From Chloroflexota bacterium (GTDB lineage Bacteria; Chloroflexota; Anaerolineae; Aggregatilineales; Phototrophicaceae), in assembly GCA_020161935.1 (NCBI GenBank), contig JAIUNI010000015.1, positions 82,656-146,655 on the forward strand: 64,000 nucleotides of DNA. Direction: 5' to 3'. The position numbers and the translations under genes were made by a program. The notes below the pieces were generated by a model. That model did no database searches. It was not told the DNA's origin and saw nothing but the letters and a program-made list of their open reading frames with translations. Shown piece after piece: positions 15,704 through 24,547 of the stretch; position 1 is the first letter of the stretch; every line of letters begins with the position of its first letter.

Positions 15704-17893
15704 CTACCGCTTCGCCTGAAAGAAGAAATAGTCGAGGATGTCGCGGGTGATCGGGGCAGCCACGCCGGAGCCTTCGCCGCCGTTCTCCACCATCACCACA
15801 ATCGCGATTTGAGGGTTCTCGCGGGGGGCATAGGCCGCGAACCACGCATGTGTCGGGCGCGGTACGTCCTGCGCCGTACCGGTCTTGCCGCACACACCGA
15901 GAGCTTGAAGCGCGTCGTCGTTGCGGAACTGGTATTCCGCCGTACCGTAGGAAACCGTCGTCACATCACACATACCGGCGCGGATGACTTCCAGCACTTC
16001 CGGCTTGATGTCCGCGTCACCGACCGCGTTCGGGGTCATCATGTAGCTGGGCGCTTCGCCGAGGATACCGGCTTTCGCCACCAACTGCGGCTTGAGCAGT
16101 GTGCCGCCGTTGGCAATCGCCGCCACCATCCGCGCCACTTGCAGCGGAGTCACCTGCACTTCGCCCTGCCCGATGGAGATGTTGATCGCGTCCGACTGCG
16201 TCCACGCGAGGCCGGTGTTTTGCAGCTTCCATTCGGGGTCGGGGATGAAACCGGGGTTCTCGGCAAGGTCGGTCATGCCCGTTGGGCCGCCGAAGAAGCG
16301 GTGCTGGTATTCGGGTAGGATTTCCGGGTTGACCATATTCAACTGGTAGCCGACCTCATAGAAGTACGGGTTGCAGCTCTGGGTGATGGCGCTTCGCAGG
16401 TTGACGCGCCCATGCCCCTGCGGATACCAGTCGTAGCGGGTGAAGTTGCCCTCGCGGGTGAAGATACCGCTGCACACGTAGGCTTGGTCAAGTGCGTATA
16501 CACCGCTGTCGGCCACTGCCATCGACGACACCAGCTTCATGACCGAGCCGAGCGGGTACGCGCCCTGCGTCGGGCGGTTCAGCACCGGACGGCGCGGGTC
16601 GTTACCGAGTTCCGCCATCATCGCCTGTGCCTGTGCGCTGCCGAGCAGGGAGAACGGGGCGAAGGCGTTGATGTCATAGGTCGGGTAGCTGACCATCGCC
16701 AACACCGCGCCGGTATGCACATCAATAATGACCGCCGACGCGCCTTTGCTCTGGTCGGCCAGCTTCATGCGGTCGAAATAGCTGGCGAGGATCGCCTGAA
16801 TCTGCAACTGCATTTCGGTATTGATGGTCAGCCATACACTCTGCGGTGGGGTCGAGGCGACCCGTGTGATCTCGCGCAGCACTTCGCCAGCAGGGCTGAC
16901 GATCAGCAGCCGCGCCCCCGGCTGCCCGCGCAGGGTTTCGTCCCACGACAGTTCGATGCCACTCTTGCCGAGGATCGAGTCCGAGTTGAAGCCCTGCGCC
17001 TCGATGGCAGGCAGTTCTTCGGGGTCAGGGTAGCCCACCGAGCCGAGGATGCTGGCGGCGGCAGTTCCGTTGCTGTACTGGCGCACGGGGCGGCTTTCGA
17101 ACTGTGCCGCGCAGGTCGCCTCCATTTGGGTGTGCTGCTGGTCGTAAACGGCTGGCTCGATGATGCCCAAGTCCATCAACCATGCCGACTGCGAACGGTC
17201 GTAAATCCGCTGGATACTTTCGGGGGCTTTGTTCATGGCGGGGGCGAGGATATTCAGACACGCGCCCCAATCGGTGATTTCCTGCTTCACTGCCATCACA
17301 CTGACCACGCGCCCACTCTGGTCAGCCAGTACCTTACCGTTGCTGTCATAGATGTTGGCGCGGCTCGGCACGCTCAGTTCGAGGCGCAGCTTGCCGCCAG
17401 TCGCCATCAAGCCGAAGATGTCGCCGGGTGTCCATGCCACGCGCCACGCACCGGCTACCTTATCAAACACCAACTGCATATTCCGGTTGGTGTCCTCAAA
17501 GCTGCCGACCATCCGCGTGTTAAAGGTGATGTTGTAGCTGAAGTTCACAATGTCCGGTCGCTGGGTGTCGCGGAACAGGGACGAGCCGGGGGTGAAGGTC
17601 AGGCTTTCGAGCGTCATGGCGCTGGCGGCATCGTTATAGGTCGCGATGAAGGTATCTTTGGCGATGCTCTCTTGCGCCGAGAAGGTGATGGTGTTGTAGA
17701 GCGAGTCGAAGTCGCCCAAGCGCCAATCTTCAAGGAAGTTGATCGCCACGTTCGCCGCGTCGTCCAGTGAGGGCGGTTGCTCCAGTGAGGCCACGGTCGG
17801 CAGCGGCTGTACCTGTGCTTGGGGCGCGGGGCTGCATCCGATGGCAAACAGCAGCACGACGAGTAAAAGGCGGGCATTCAGAAAGCGTTTCAC
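15704..17893 (-). CDS. Penicillin-binding protein (transpeptidase) with NTF2-like N-terminal domain
   Basis: This 729-residue protein begins with a lipoprotein-type signal (LLFAIGCSP, Cys20). An NTF2-like/MecA-N-type domain (about 45-160), a PBP dimerisation domain (about 175-345) and a transpeptidase domain (about 355-725) follow. The active-site motifs are complete: SVMK (450-453, nucleophile Ser450), SCN (506-508) and KTG (670-672). This is class B PBP architecture, which cross-links peptidoglycan at the outer face of the membrane. The NTF2-like domain is shared with MecA/PBP2a-type proteins, but this alone does not show beta-lactam resistance. A lipid anchor instead of a TM helix is slightly unusual. 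Confidence 0.88.
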   Translation of the reverse strand: MKRFLNARLLLVVLLFAIGCSPAPQAQVQPLPTVASLEQPPSLDDAANVAINFLEDWRLGDFDSLYNTITFSAQESIAKDTFIATYNDAASAMTLESLTFTPGSSLFRDTQRPDIVNFSYNITFNTRMVGSFEDTNRNMQLVFDKVAGAWRVAWTPGDIFGLMATGGKLRLELSVPSRANIYDSNGKVLADQSGRVVSVMAVKQEITDWGACLNILAPAMNKAPESIQRIYDRSQSAWLMDLGIIEPAVYDQQHTQMEATCAAQFESRPVRQYSNGTAAASILGSVGYPDPEELPAIEAQGFNSDSILGKSGIELSWDETLRGQPGARLLIVSPAGEVLREITRVASTPPQSVWLTINTEMQLQIQAILASYFDRMKLADQSKGASAVIIDVHTGAVLAMVSYPTYDINAFAPFSLLGSAQAQAMMAELGNDPRRPVLNRPTQGAYPLGSVMKLVSSMAVADSGVYALDQAYVCSGIFTREGNFTRYDWYPQGHGRVNLRSAITQSCNPYFYEVGYQLNMVNPEILPEYQHRFFGGPTGMTDLAENPGFIPDPEWKLQNTGLAWTQSDAINISIGQGEVQVTPLQVARMVAAIANGGTLLKPQLVAKAGILGEAPSYMMTPNAVGDADIKPEVLEVIRAGMCDVTTVSYGTAEYQFRNDDALQALGVCGKTGTAQDVPRPTHAWFAAYAPRENPQIAIVVMVENGGEGSGVAAPITRDILDYFFFQAKR

Positions 17894-18101
17894 GGCAGAA
17901 TCCTACAACTACGCTAGCCAACATTGTAATCAAAAGTCAGGAAATCAGCCAGCAGACCCCGGTGCCGATGCTATCATGTTCTCCATGAAGAATTGTTACA
18001 TTTTTCACAAAATCTTTACTGTGTTACGGATTATTACATGCTTAAATAGAATCATACTTTAAAGGTCGTTATCGGTAGCAGGGTCTACCAAAAGGTTTGA
18101 T

Positions 18102-18545
18102 ATGGCACACAGTATTCAGTGGGTCGTCCCTTCGCGGGTACTCGAAATTAAACTGTGGGATGATGTGGACATGAGCGAGATGACCGCCCTCGTCCATGAA
18201 ACACATACCTTCGTTAATATGGGACAAGCCCCGGTTCATATTCTCATCAACAGCACGATGTTTATGAATAGACCGGTGAACTTTCAAGAAATCAACCAGA
18301 TCGCGAAAACCATGTCCAACCCCGGCACGGGCTGGTGGGTGATCGTTAACGCTGGCAAAATGATGTGGTTTACCGCTTCCGTGCTTTCGAAACTGCTTGG
18401 CATCAAACTGAAGTCGGCGAATGGTACCGAAGAAGCGCTGGCGATCTTGAAGCGTGTTGATTTTACGCTGGACACGCTGCCTTCTCCGCAAGCTATTCAA
18501 TCCGCAGCCGGGACATCCTTGCCACTTAATGACACTGCCCTGTGA
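18102..18545 (+). CDS. Hypothetical protein, SpoIIAA/STAS-like fold (tentative)
   Basis: This 147-residue soluble protein starts MAHSIQWVVPSRVLEIKLWD and contains APVHILINSTMF and GWWVIVNAGKMMWFTAS. The alternating strands and helices resemble SpoIIAA-like/STAS domain proteins that sense or relay signals. That assignment is tentative. AAAGG lies about 8 nt before the ATG. It is convergent with the sulfate transporter operon. Confidence 0.55.
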   Translation: MAHSIQWVVPSRVLEIKLWDDVDMSEMTALVHETHTFVNMGQAPVHILINSTMFMNRPVNFQEINQIAKTMSNPGTGWWVIVNAGKMMWFTASVLSKLLGIKLKSANGTEEALAILKRVDFTLDTLPSPQAIQSAAGTSLPLNDTAL

Positions 18546-18592
18546 TGATGCTCGTTTGAATTTTTTCCCTCAAACGTCACCCCCTAATGAAA

Positions 18593-18645
18593 ACGGGAGG
18601 GTCTGTGACTCTCCCGTACGAGAAAATACTATTCCCCAACCTGAA
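18593..18645. repeat. GGGAGGGTC hairpin repeat, copy 1
   Basis: The inverted repeat ACGGGAG / CTCCCGT (18593-18617) is followed by ACGAGAAAATACTATTCCCC and CAACCTGA. Closely similar copies are at 60841-60892 (including the trailing GAAAATA and ACCTGA) and, shorter, at 21484-21508. This copy sits between convergent gene ends and may serve as a transcript 3' end for cysA. Confidence 0.7.
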
Positions 18646-18649
18646 ACGA

Positions 18650-19732
18650 CTAATTATTAACGGCTTCGCCATTTCTTGGCAGGAGATGGTAATCCTGCAA
18701 GCCGACCCACACCGCCGAGTCCCGCGCGAGGGAGAGCGAACGGACTTTTTCGGGACTGAGCAGGACTTGAAGCGGCTCGAAGTTCGCATCATCCAAGCGG
18801 ACGACGACCCGTTCCAACGGCCCGGCGAAACCGACCTGCTGCACCACGCCATGCCCGACGAGCTGGCTTTGCAGCGCGTCCTGCTGAAGCGCCAGTTCGA
18901 CTTCCTCCGGTCGTACCAAAATCTCGACCGGCTGATTGGAGAGGTGTTCGGTATCCGGCGGCGCAGTCAGCGAAGTATCACCTACATAGACGTGCGTGCC
19001 ATTGCGCTGCCCCGGTAACAGGTTGGCCGCACCGAGGAAGGTGGCGGCGAAGCGCGTTTGCGGGCGGCGGTACAGGGCGTTCGGTGTGCCGACTTCCAGC
19101 AGCTTGCCGCCTTCGATGATGCCGATGCGGTCAGCCAGTTCAAACGCCTCATCCTGATCGTGGGTGACGAGGATGGTGGTCACGTTCAACTGCCGCTGAA
19201 TTTCGAGTAGGTTCTGGCGCAGTTGGGCGCGGATTTTCACGTCCAGCGCACCAAACGGTTCATCGAGCAGGAGGACGCTCGGCTCGTAGGCCAGCGCCCG
19301 CGCGAGGGCGACACGCTGCTGCTGCCCACCAGACAACTGCCACGGCATCCGGCTGCCCAGCCCTTCGAGGCCGATCAGCTTGAGCAGTTCGGTCACGCGC
19401 TTATCGCGCACGGTCTTCGACTGCTTGCGGATTTCCAGCCCGAAGCCGATGTTCTGGGCGGTCGTCATCTGCCGAAACAGCGAGTAGTTCTGAAAGACGA
19501 AGCCGGTGTTACGTTCCTGCGGGGGTAGGGCCGTCACGTTGCGCCCATCCAGCGCGATTTGCCCACCGTCGGCTGGCAGCAAACCCGCGATCAGACGGAG
19601 GAGCGTACTTTTACCGCTGCCGCTTGCGCCGAGCAGGACAAAAAGTTCGCCTGTTTGAATTTCCAGCGAAATGTCATCGACAATCGTTTGACTGCCGTAA
19701 ACCTTACGTACTTTATCCAGAATGATTGACAT
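18650..19732 (-). CDS. cysA: Sulfate/thiosulfate ABC importer, ATP-binding protein
   Basis: This 360-residue ATPase energises sulfate uptake. It has Walker A GASGSGKST (35-43), the ABC signature LSGGQ (133-137), Walker B VLLLDEP (152-158) and the switch His in LVTHDQ. A C-terminal TOBE-type regulatory domain (about 240-355) is typical of CysA/PotA-like ATPases. Its start overlaps the 3' end of cysW by 20 nt, so the two are translationally linked. It is the last gene of the operon that begins with the sulfate-binding protein. Confidence 0.93.
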   Translation of the reverse strand: MSIILDKVRKVYGSQTIVDDISLEIQTGELFVLLGASGSGKSTLLRLIAGLLPADGGQIALDGRNVTALPPQERNTGFVFQNYSLFRQMTTAQNIGFGLEIRKQSKTVRDKRVTELLKLIGLEGLGSRMPWQLSGGQQQRVALARALAYEPSVLLLDEPFGALDVKIRAQLRQNLLEIQRQLNVTTILVTHDQDEAFELADRIGIIEGGKLLEVGTPNALYRRPQTRFAATFLGAANLLPGQRNGTHVYVGDTSLTAPPDTEHLSNQPVEILVRPEEVELALQQDALQSQLVGHGVVQQVGFAGPLERVVVRLDDANFEPLQVLLSPEKVRSLSLARDSAVWVGLQDYHLLPRNGEAVNN

Positions 19733-20543
19733 AGGCTGCCTGCTCCCTTACAACACTGCGCCGCAGGAGACGCATAACGATTAGCACAATGATAGCCGTT
19801 ACGCCGAGTAAAAGGGACATGCTGTATGCGCCGATGTCGTTGCGGTCATTCAGCGCCCGAAAAACAAACATGGTCGCGGTTTCGGTTTTGCCTTCGATGC
19901 CCCCACCGACGACCGATACCGCGCCGAATTCGCCCAACGCCCGTGCCAGCGTCAGCACCACGCCGTACATGATCCCCGGCCAGATGTTGGGCAGGACGAT
20001 CCGGCGGAAGGTCGTCCACTGGCTCGCGCCCATCGTGTAGGCGGCTTGTTCCGGCTCGGTATCGAGCGTGGCTAGAACGGGGCCAACCTCGCGGGTGACG
20101 AAGGGCAGTGACACGAAGGTTTTGGCAAGCATAACCCCCGGCAGGGCGAAAACGATAGGAATAGTGGTGGGTGTTAGCCAACCGCTGCGCCCAAACAGCA
20201 CGATCAAGGTGTAGCCGGCGATGACAGGCGAGAACACAAACGGAATATCGACCAAGATGTTGAGGATGCGCCGACCGCGAAACCGCTGGCGCGTCAGCAC
20301 CCAAGCGATAATGATACCGAATACCGTGTTCAGCAGGACTGCGCCCAGTGTCATCAGGAACGTGACCTGCAAGGCGTGGATGACATTCGGTTCGCTCAGG
20401 CTGGTGATGACGGGTTCGAAGCCGTTTTCCAACGCCCGCTGGATGATGCTCACAATCGGCGCGAGCAGCAGGACGGCCACGTACACCAGCGCAATGCCGA
20501 GGATCAGGAAGTGGAGCGGTTTATGCGGTCGGATCTCACGCAT
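19713..20543 (-). CDS. cysW: Sulfate ABC importer permease CysW
   Basis: This 276-residue inner-membrane permease has about six TM helices and the conserved cytoplasmic EAA loop (EQAAYTMGASQWTTFRRIVLP), which docks on CysA. The segment ARALGEFGAVSVV is typical of sulfate/molybdate permeases. I chose ATG 20543 (MREIRPHKPLHF), which overlaps the end of cysT by 8 nt. Codons further upstream read a shadow frame of cysT. It pairs with CysT to form the translocation channel. Confidence 0.92.
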   Translation of the reverse strand: MREIRPHKPLHFLILGIALVYVAVLLLAPIVSIIQRALENGFEPVITSLSEPNVIHALQVTFLMTLGAVLLNTVFGIIIAWVLTRQRFRGRRILNILVDIPFVFSPVIAGYTLIVLFGRSGWLTPTTIPIVFALPGVMLAKTFVSLPFVTREVGPVLATLDTEPEQAAYTMGASQWTTFRRIVLPNIWPGIMYGVVLTLARALGEFGAVSVVGGGIEGKTETATMFVFRALNDRNDIGAYSMSLLLGVTAIIVLIVMRLLRRSVVREQAAYVNHSG

Positions 20544-21381
20544 GATGTCGCGACTCCACCAGATCAACCGACAGCGTAATAATGAAGGCGATGAGCAGCA
20601 GCACGACCGAAACGGCGCTGGCGGCCTGCATCTCCCCCGCCTCAACCTGACTGTAGAGGTAGACGGTCGCCACCTGTGGACGCTGCGCGACGATAATGAT
20701 CGCGCCGAACTCGCCGAGCGCACGGGCGAAACTGAGCAGGCCACCGGTGACGACGGCAGGACGGATGGCGGGCAAAATCACCCGCCGGAAGGTGTACCAA
20801 TCCGACGCGCCGATGGTTTGCGCGGCTTCCTGCTGGTTGGGTTCGAGCGTGAGCAGCACGGGCTGCACCGCCCGAATGACAAACGGATAGCCAACGAATA
20901 ACAGGGCGATGATGATCCCCGGTGGGGCGAATAAGAGTTTAAAGCCGAGCTGGTTCTGGAAAAAGCCACCAATCGCCGTCTGCGGCCCGTAAAGTAGTAC
21001 CAACATCACGCCTGTGACCAGCGTGGGGATGGCGAAGGGCAGGTCAACGAGGGTGTTCAGGATGTCTTTGCCGGGGAAGCGGTACACGACGAGGACATAA
21101 GCCGTCAGCGTACCCATGACCACGTTAATCACGGTCATCACGGCGGAAGTCCACAGCGTTAGCCAGATGGCGTTCATGGCTGCCGGTCGTGTCAGGTCAG
21201 CGAGGAAGGCATCCAAACCCGAACGCAGCCCTTCGACATTGACGACGATGACCGGAACGGCGACGAAGGTCAACAGGTAAATGACCGCCGAGAAGCGCAG
21301 CAGCAGTTTGCCCCACGCGGGGCGGGCGCGTTGAGCCGTGAAGCTGACCGGCGGATTACTGTTTAAAGGATAAGTGGTCAT
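20536..21381 (-). CDS. cysT: Sulfate ABC importer permease CysT
   Basis: This 281-residue permease has about six TM helices, the EAA-loop motif QEAAQTIGASDWYTFRRVILP, and ARALGEFGAIIIVAQ near the end, matching CysT/CysU. ATG 21381 (MTTYPLNSNPP) is preceded by GAAGG; an in-frame TTG 27 nt upstream is a weaker option. A hairpin repeat (21484-21508) lies between the binding-protein gene and this gene. It could stabilise the upstream mRNA and lower permease expression relative to the binding protein. Confidence 0.92.
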   Translation of the reverse strand: MTTYPLNSNPPVSFTAQRARPAWGKLLLRFSAVIYLLTFVAVPVIVVNVEGLRSGLDAFLADLTRPAAMNAIWLTLWTSAVMTVINVVMGTLTAYVLVVYRFPGKDILNTLVDLPFAIPTLVTGVMLVLLYGPQTAIGGFFQNQLGFKLLFAPPGIIIALLFVGYPFVIRAVQPVLLTLEPNQQEAAQTIGASDWYTFRRVILPAIRPAVVTGGLLSFARALGEFGAIIIVAQRPQVATVYLYSQVEAGEMQAASAVSVVLLLIAFIITLSVDLVESRHHA

Positions 21382-21483
21382 CTTGGCCTTCGTGTAGCTC
21401 AAGGTCAAATTGCAGCTGTAGCGATGGGTGGCCTATTTCATAACGGCATTTGTCATGATTAAGCCCCGATGGTTGGTGAAAAT

Positions 21484-21508
21484 GTGGGAGGATCACAGAC
21501 CCTCCCAC
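21484..21508. repeat. GGGAGGGTC hairpin repeat, copy 2 (inside the sulfate operon)
   Basis: GTGGGAGG / CCTCCCAC with the loop ATCACAGAC forms a strong stem in the spacer between the sulfate-binding protein gene and cysT. There is no T-run on the minus strand. It is therefore better seen as an mRNA-stabilising or partial-termination hairpin than as a full terminator. Confidence 0.65.
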
Positions 21509-21522
21509 ACGAGCAGCTTCAG

Positions 21523-22602
21523 TTAGCCGCGAATGCTGGTGATAATCGCGGAGATCGTACCTTCGTCACCGAAGAACGTCTTACGGGCGGCTGCCCAGCC
21601 TTCAAATTCCTCGATGGTGAATTGGTCGGCGACCGGCGGGTACAGCAGTGGCACGGGGCTGCTGCTGGTTTCCGGCGCTGTCGCGTCTGCAACGTTGACA
21701 TTGTAGGTGGCGGCGACTTCTTCATTCACCGGACGGAAGCCGTGTTCGGCGAAAATGGTCTGGGCTTCGGGCGACCACAGGTAGTCGATGAACGCCTGCG
21801 CCACTTCGCGCGTGCCGTGCTTATCGACATACACGTCAACCAGCGCGACGGGGTTTTCAATCAACAGGGTTGACGACGGGTAAACGATGTCGTATTCGCC
21901 GTTCTTCTGGAGTCCCGCGTACACTTCGTTTTCGTAGGTGATGGCAACATCGCCCACACCGCGTTCGAAGGTCAGGAAGCTCTCGCGACCGTCCTTGTCG
22001 AAGGCGGCAACGTTGGTGATAAGCTCGGTGAGGAAGGCTTCCGCACCCGCGTCGGTGGCTTCAAAGCCTTCGACATTACCACGGCGAGCCGCGCCGTACG
22101 CACCGAGGATGTTCCACTGTGCGCCGCCGCTGGTCGCCGGGTCAGGGGTGATGATTTCCACACCGTCGCCCGCCAAGCCTGCCCAATCGGTGATACCCTT
22201 CGGGTTGCCGGGGCGAACCGCCAGCACGACCAGCGAGTTGGTCACGATACCCTTAGCGGCGTTGTCCTTCCAGTCGTGGGTGATGAGGCCAGCGTCCACC
22301 AAGCGGGTGACATCCGGCTCGATGGACAAGCCCACGATGTCGGCCTCGAAGCCGCCCGCGACCGCGCGTGACTGCGAACCGGAGGCGGCGTAGGATTCGA
22401 GGATGTTCACCTGCTGACCGGTTTCTTCCAGCCACTTGGCCTGGAAGGCCGGAATGATGTCGCCATAGGCTTCACGCGGGACGGCATAACCGACGAGTGT
22501 CAGGGTGATGGGCGCGGGGGCTTCCTGCGCGGAAACCGGCGCGATGACGGTGATGATAAACAGCGCCAAGAGAATGGCTGTATTACGGATCGTACGTTTC
22601 AT
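21523..22602 (-). CDS. Sulfate-binding periplasmic protein
   Basis: This 359-residue exported protein has a signal peptide (about 1-25, ending VSAQEA). The sulfate-binding family pattern follows: LTLVGYAVPREAYGDIIPAF, ESYAASGSQSRAV, GFEADIVGLSIEPDVTRL, NSLVVLAVRPGNPKGI, PDPATSGGAQWNILGAYGA and ENEVY. It captures sulfate outside the membrane and hands it to CysTW. Members are named CysP or Sbp; I cannot tell which. ATG 22602 is preceded by TTAAGGAGAT. A Cys-rich leader ORF lies 63 nt upstream. Confidence 0.92.
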   Translation of the reverse strand: MKRTIRNTAILLALFIITVIAPVSAQEAPAPITLTLVGYAVPREAYGDIIPAFQAKWLEETGQQVNILESYAASGSQSRAVAGGFEADIVGLSIEPDVTRLVDAGLITHDWKDNAAKGIVTNSLVVLAVRPGNPKGITDWAGLAGDGVEIITPDPATSGGAQWNILGAYGAARRGNVEGFEATDAGAEAFLTELITNVAAFDKDGRESFLTFERGVGDVAITYENEVYAGLQKNGEYDIVYPSSTLLIENPVALVDVYVDKHGTREVAQAFIDYLWSPEAQTIFAEHGFRPVNEEVAATYNVNVADATAPETSSSPVPLLYPPVADQFTIEEFEGWAAARKTFFGDEGTISAIITSIRG

Positions 22603-22665
22603 GGTCGATAATCTCCTTAAACCCAGTACACAACAATGCGATTGAAAATGAACAGGTGGAATGCA

Positions 22666-22764
22666 CTAATAACAGCGACAACAACAGGCCGTGTTACGAC
22701 AACCGACAAGCTCACGCGCCCGCAGGGGCGGCACAATCGAACGCTGGACAGAGTAGAGATGCAT
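22666..22764 (-). CDS. Cys-rich leader peptide upstream of the sulfate-binding gene
   Basis: This 32-codon ORF ends GCRNTACCCRCY-stop, with five Cys codons in the last eleven positions, three of them consecutive. ATG 22764 is preceded by AAAGGA at a good distance. The ORF starts 20 nt after the ATP sulfurylase stop and ends 63 nt before the sulfate-binding protein start. No intrinsic terminator lies between. If it regulates, it would do so by Rho-dependent attenuation or by exposing the binding-protein ribosome site when ribosomes stall for lack of Cys-tRNA. No family is known to me for this peptide. Confidence 0.65.
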   Translation of the reverse strand: MHLYSVQRSIVPPLRARELVGCRNTACCCRCY

Positions 22765-22783
22765 TCGCCTATATCCTTTCAGA

Positions 22784-23962
22784 TTATCTCATACCGCGCA
22801 TCAGTACGCGGCTGACTTCGGGACGGGTAAATTCTTCCGGCAGCAGTTCGCCGCGCGAGAGTTTTTCGCGCACCTGCGTTCCGCTGAGGACGACGTGTTG
22901 GCTCTTATCGTGCGGGCAGGTTTTCAGGCTGACGACCTGACCACAAGCCTTGCAGTAGAAGGTGTGCTCGAAGAACAGCGGCGTGATGCCCAGTTCTTCC
23001 GGCGTGAATTCGTCAAAGATGAGGTGCGCGTCATACGTGCCGTAGTAGCTGCCCACACCGGCGTGGTCACGTCCGACGATGAAGTGGGTGCAGCCGTAGT
23101 TTTTACGCGCCATCGCGTGGAAGATGGCTTCGCGCGGGCCAGCGTAACGCATGGCCGCCGGAAACACGCCCAGCAGGACGCGCGAGGCGGGATAGTATGA
23201 CGAGAGAATGGCCTGATAGCTTTCCACGCGCACGGCTGCCGGAATATCGTCCGACTTGGTTTCGCCGACGAGCGGGTGCAGGAGCAGGCCATCGACAATT
23301 TCCAGCGCCGTTTTTTGGATGTATTCGTGGGCGCGGTGGATGGGGTTGCGGGTTTGGAAGCCGACGATGCGCCGCCAGCCGCGTTCGGCAAAGATGGCGC
23401 GGGTTTGCGCGGGGGTGTAGCGCAGTTCGGCGAACTCGGTTTGGGCGCGGAGGGGGAGGTCGATGACATCCACCGAACCGGCCAGCAGGACTTCACCCTG
23501 CTTGTACAAACGGGCGACACCGGGGTGCTTTTCTTCGGTGGTGCGGTAGACGTTCTGCGCCTCAACCTCGCGGTCGTAGGTGTACTTCTCGGATACATCG
23601 AGGATTGCCAGCAACCGTTCACCGCCCTCGGTGGGTTCGACCAAGGCGAGGGACTGCCCGATCTTGATCCGGTCGCCCTGTTCGGCACTGACTGCGAGGG
23701 TCACGGGGATTGTCCACGGCAGGCCGTTGGCGAGCCGCATGTTGTGGACGACCGAGGTGTAATCGGCTTGACGCATGAACCCTGTTAACGGGCTGAGTGC
23801 GCCGATGGCGATCATTTCAAGGTCAGCCACGTTGAGGTCGCTGAGGATAATACGTTCCAGACCGTTGGCCCGTTCGATGGCAGCTTGACGCGCATCACCT
23901 GTTAGTTGACGATTGATGAGGGTGCCACCGTGGGCGGTGATCTGCGGGAATACTTTGGTCAT
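22784..23962 (-). CDS. sat: Sulfate adenylyltransferase (ATP sulfurylase)
   Basis: This 392-residue enzyme makes APS from ATP and sulfate, the first step of assimilation after uptake. It shows the ATP-binding motif QTRNPIHRAHE (203-213), VGRDHAGVG (296-304) and the N-terminal SPLTGFM. A Cys/His cluster near the C-terminus (Cys337, Cys340, Cys349 and His351) resembles the zinc site of bacterial and archaeal homodimeric Sat proteins. The ATG overlaps the cysC stop by 4 nt, so the two are cotranslated. No fused APS kinase domain is present. Confidence 0.94.
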   Translation of the reverse strand: MTKVFPQITAHGGTLINRQLTGDARQAAIERANGLERIILSDLNVADLEMIAIGALSPLTGFMRQADYTSVVHNMRLANGLPWTIPVTLAVSAEQGDRIKIGQSLALVEPTEGGERLLAILDVSEKYTYDREVEAQNVYRTTEEKHPGVARLYKQGEVLLAGSVDVIDLPLRAQTEFAELRYTPAQTRAIFAERGWRRIVGFQTRNPIHRAHEYIQKTALEIVDGLLLHPLVGETKSDDIPAAVRVESYQAILSSYYPASRVLLGVFPAAMRYAGPREAIFHAMARKNYGCTHFIVGRDHAGVGSYYGTYDAHLIFDEFTPEELGITPLFFEHTFYCKACGQVVSLKTCPHDKSQHVVLSGTQVREKLSRGELLPEEFTRPEVSRVLMRGMR

Positions 23963-24522
23963 GAGGCGGTTTCCACTTCTGGTACAGGAATTAATGCATG
24001 TTGTTCGAGGTAGGCGATAATCTTGCCGACGCTCTGCTCGACGGTTTCCCGGTCGGTGTGCAGGACGATTTCGGGATTTTCCGGCGCTTCATACGGGTCG
24101 TTCACACCGGTAAAGCCCTTGAGTTCGCCGGACATGGCTTTGGCATATAAGCCCTTCACGTCACGCGAGGCGCACACTTCCAGCGGCGCGTTGACATACA
24201 CTTCAATGAAGTTGGTGGTGTTCTTGCGAACGCCGTCACGGGCTTCGCGGTAGGGCGAGATGAACGAGGCGACCACGCCGACGCGGTTGCGCGACAGCAG
24301 TTTAGCAACGAAGCTGACGCGCTCGATGTTCTTGTCGCGGTCTTCCTTGCTAAAGCCGAGGTCGCGCGTCAACCCTTCGCGGACGGTATCGCCATCCAAG
24401 CGCTCGATCAATAAATCACGCGAGTGCAATTCTTTTTCCAGCGCCACCGCTACAGTGGTTTTGCCCGCGCCGGAAAGGCCAGTCAGCCAGAGTGTAAAGC
24501 CTTGTTGTGTCACAGTCGTCAC
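23959..24522 (-). CDS. cysC: Adenylylsulfate (APS) kinase
   Basis: This 187-residue kinase phosphorylates APS to PAPS. Walker A is GLSGAGKTT (15-23), the family motif DGDTVREGL follows, and FISPYREARD contains the Ser of the phospho-enzyme region. It lies between the sulfotransferase and ATP sulfurylase genes. The reductase in this cluster has the Fe-S pattern of APS reductases, so assimilation probably does not need PAPS. The kinase then most plausibly supplies the adjacent sulfotransferase. Confidence 0.93.
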   Translation of the reverse strand: MTTVTQQGFTLWLTGLSGAGKTTVAVALEKELHSRDLLIERLDGDTVREGLTRDLGFSKEDRDKNIERVSFVAKLLSRNRVGVVASFISPYREARDGVRKNTTNFIEVYVNAPLEVCASRDVKGLYAKAMSGELKGFTGVNDPYEAPENPEIVLHTDRETVEQSVGKIIAYLEQHALIPVPEVETAS

Positions 24523-24547
24523 ATTCTCCTCTAAATTCGGTTAAATA

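Noticed and set aside
16412..17770. 452-codon plus-strand ORF opposite the penicillin-binding protein
   Set aside because: The minus strand carries all transpeptidase motifs; the antisense frame is a shadow.
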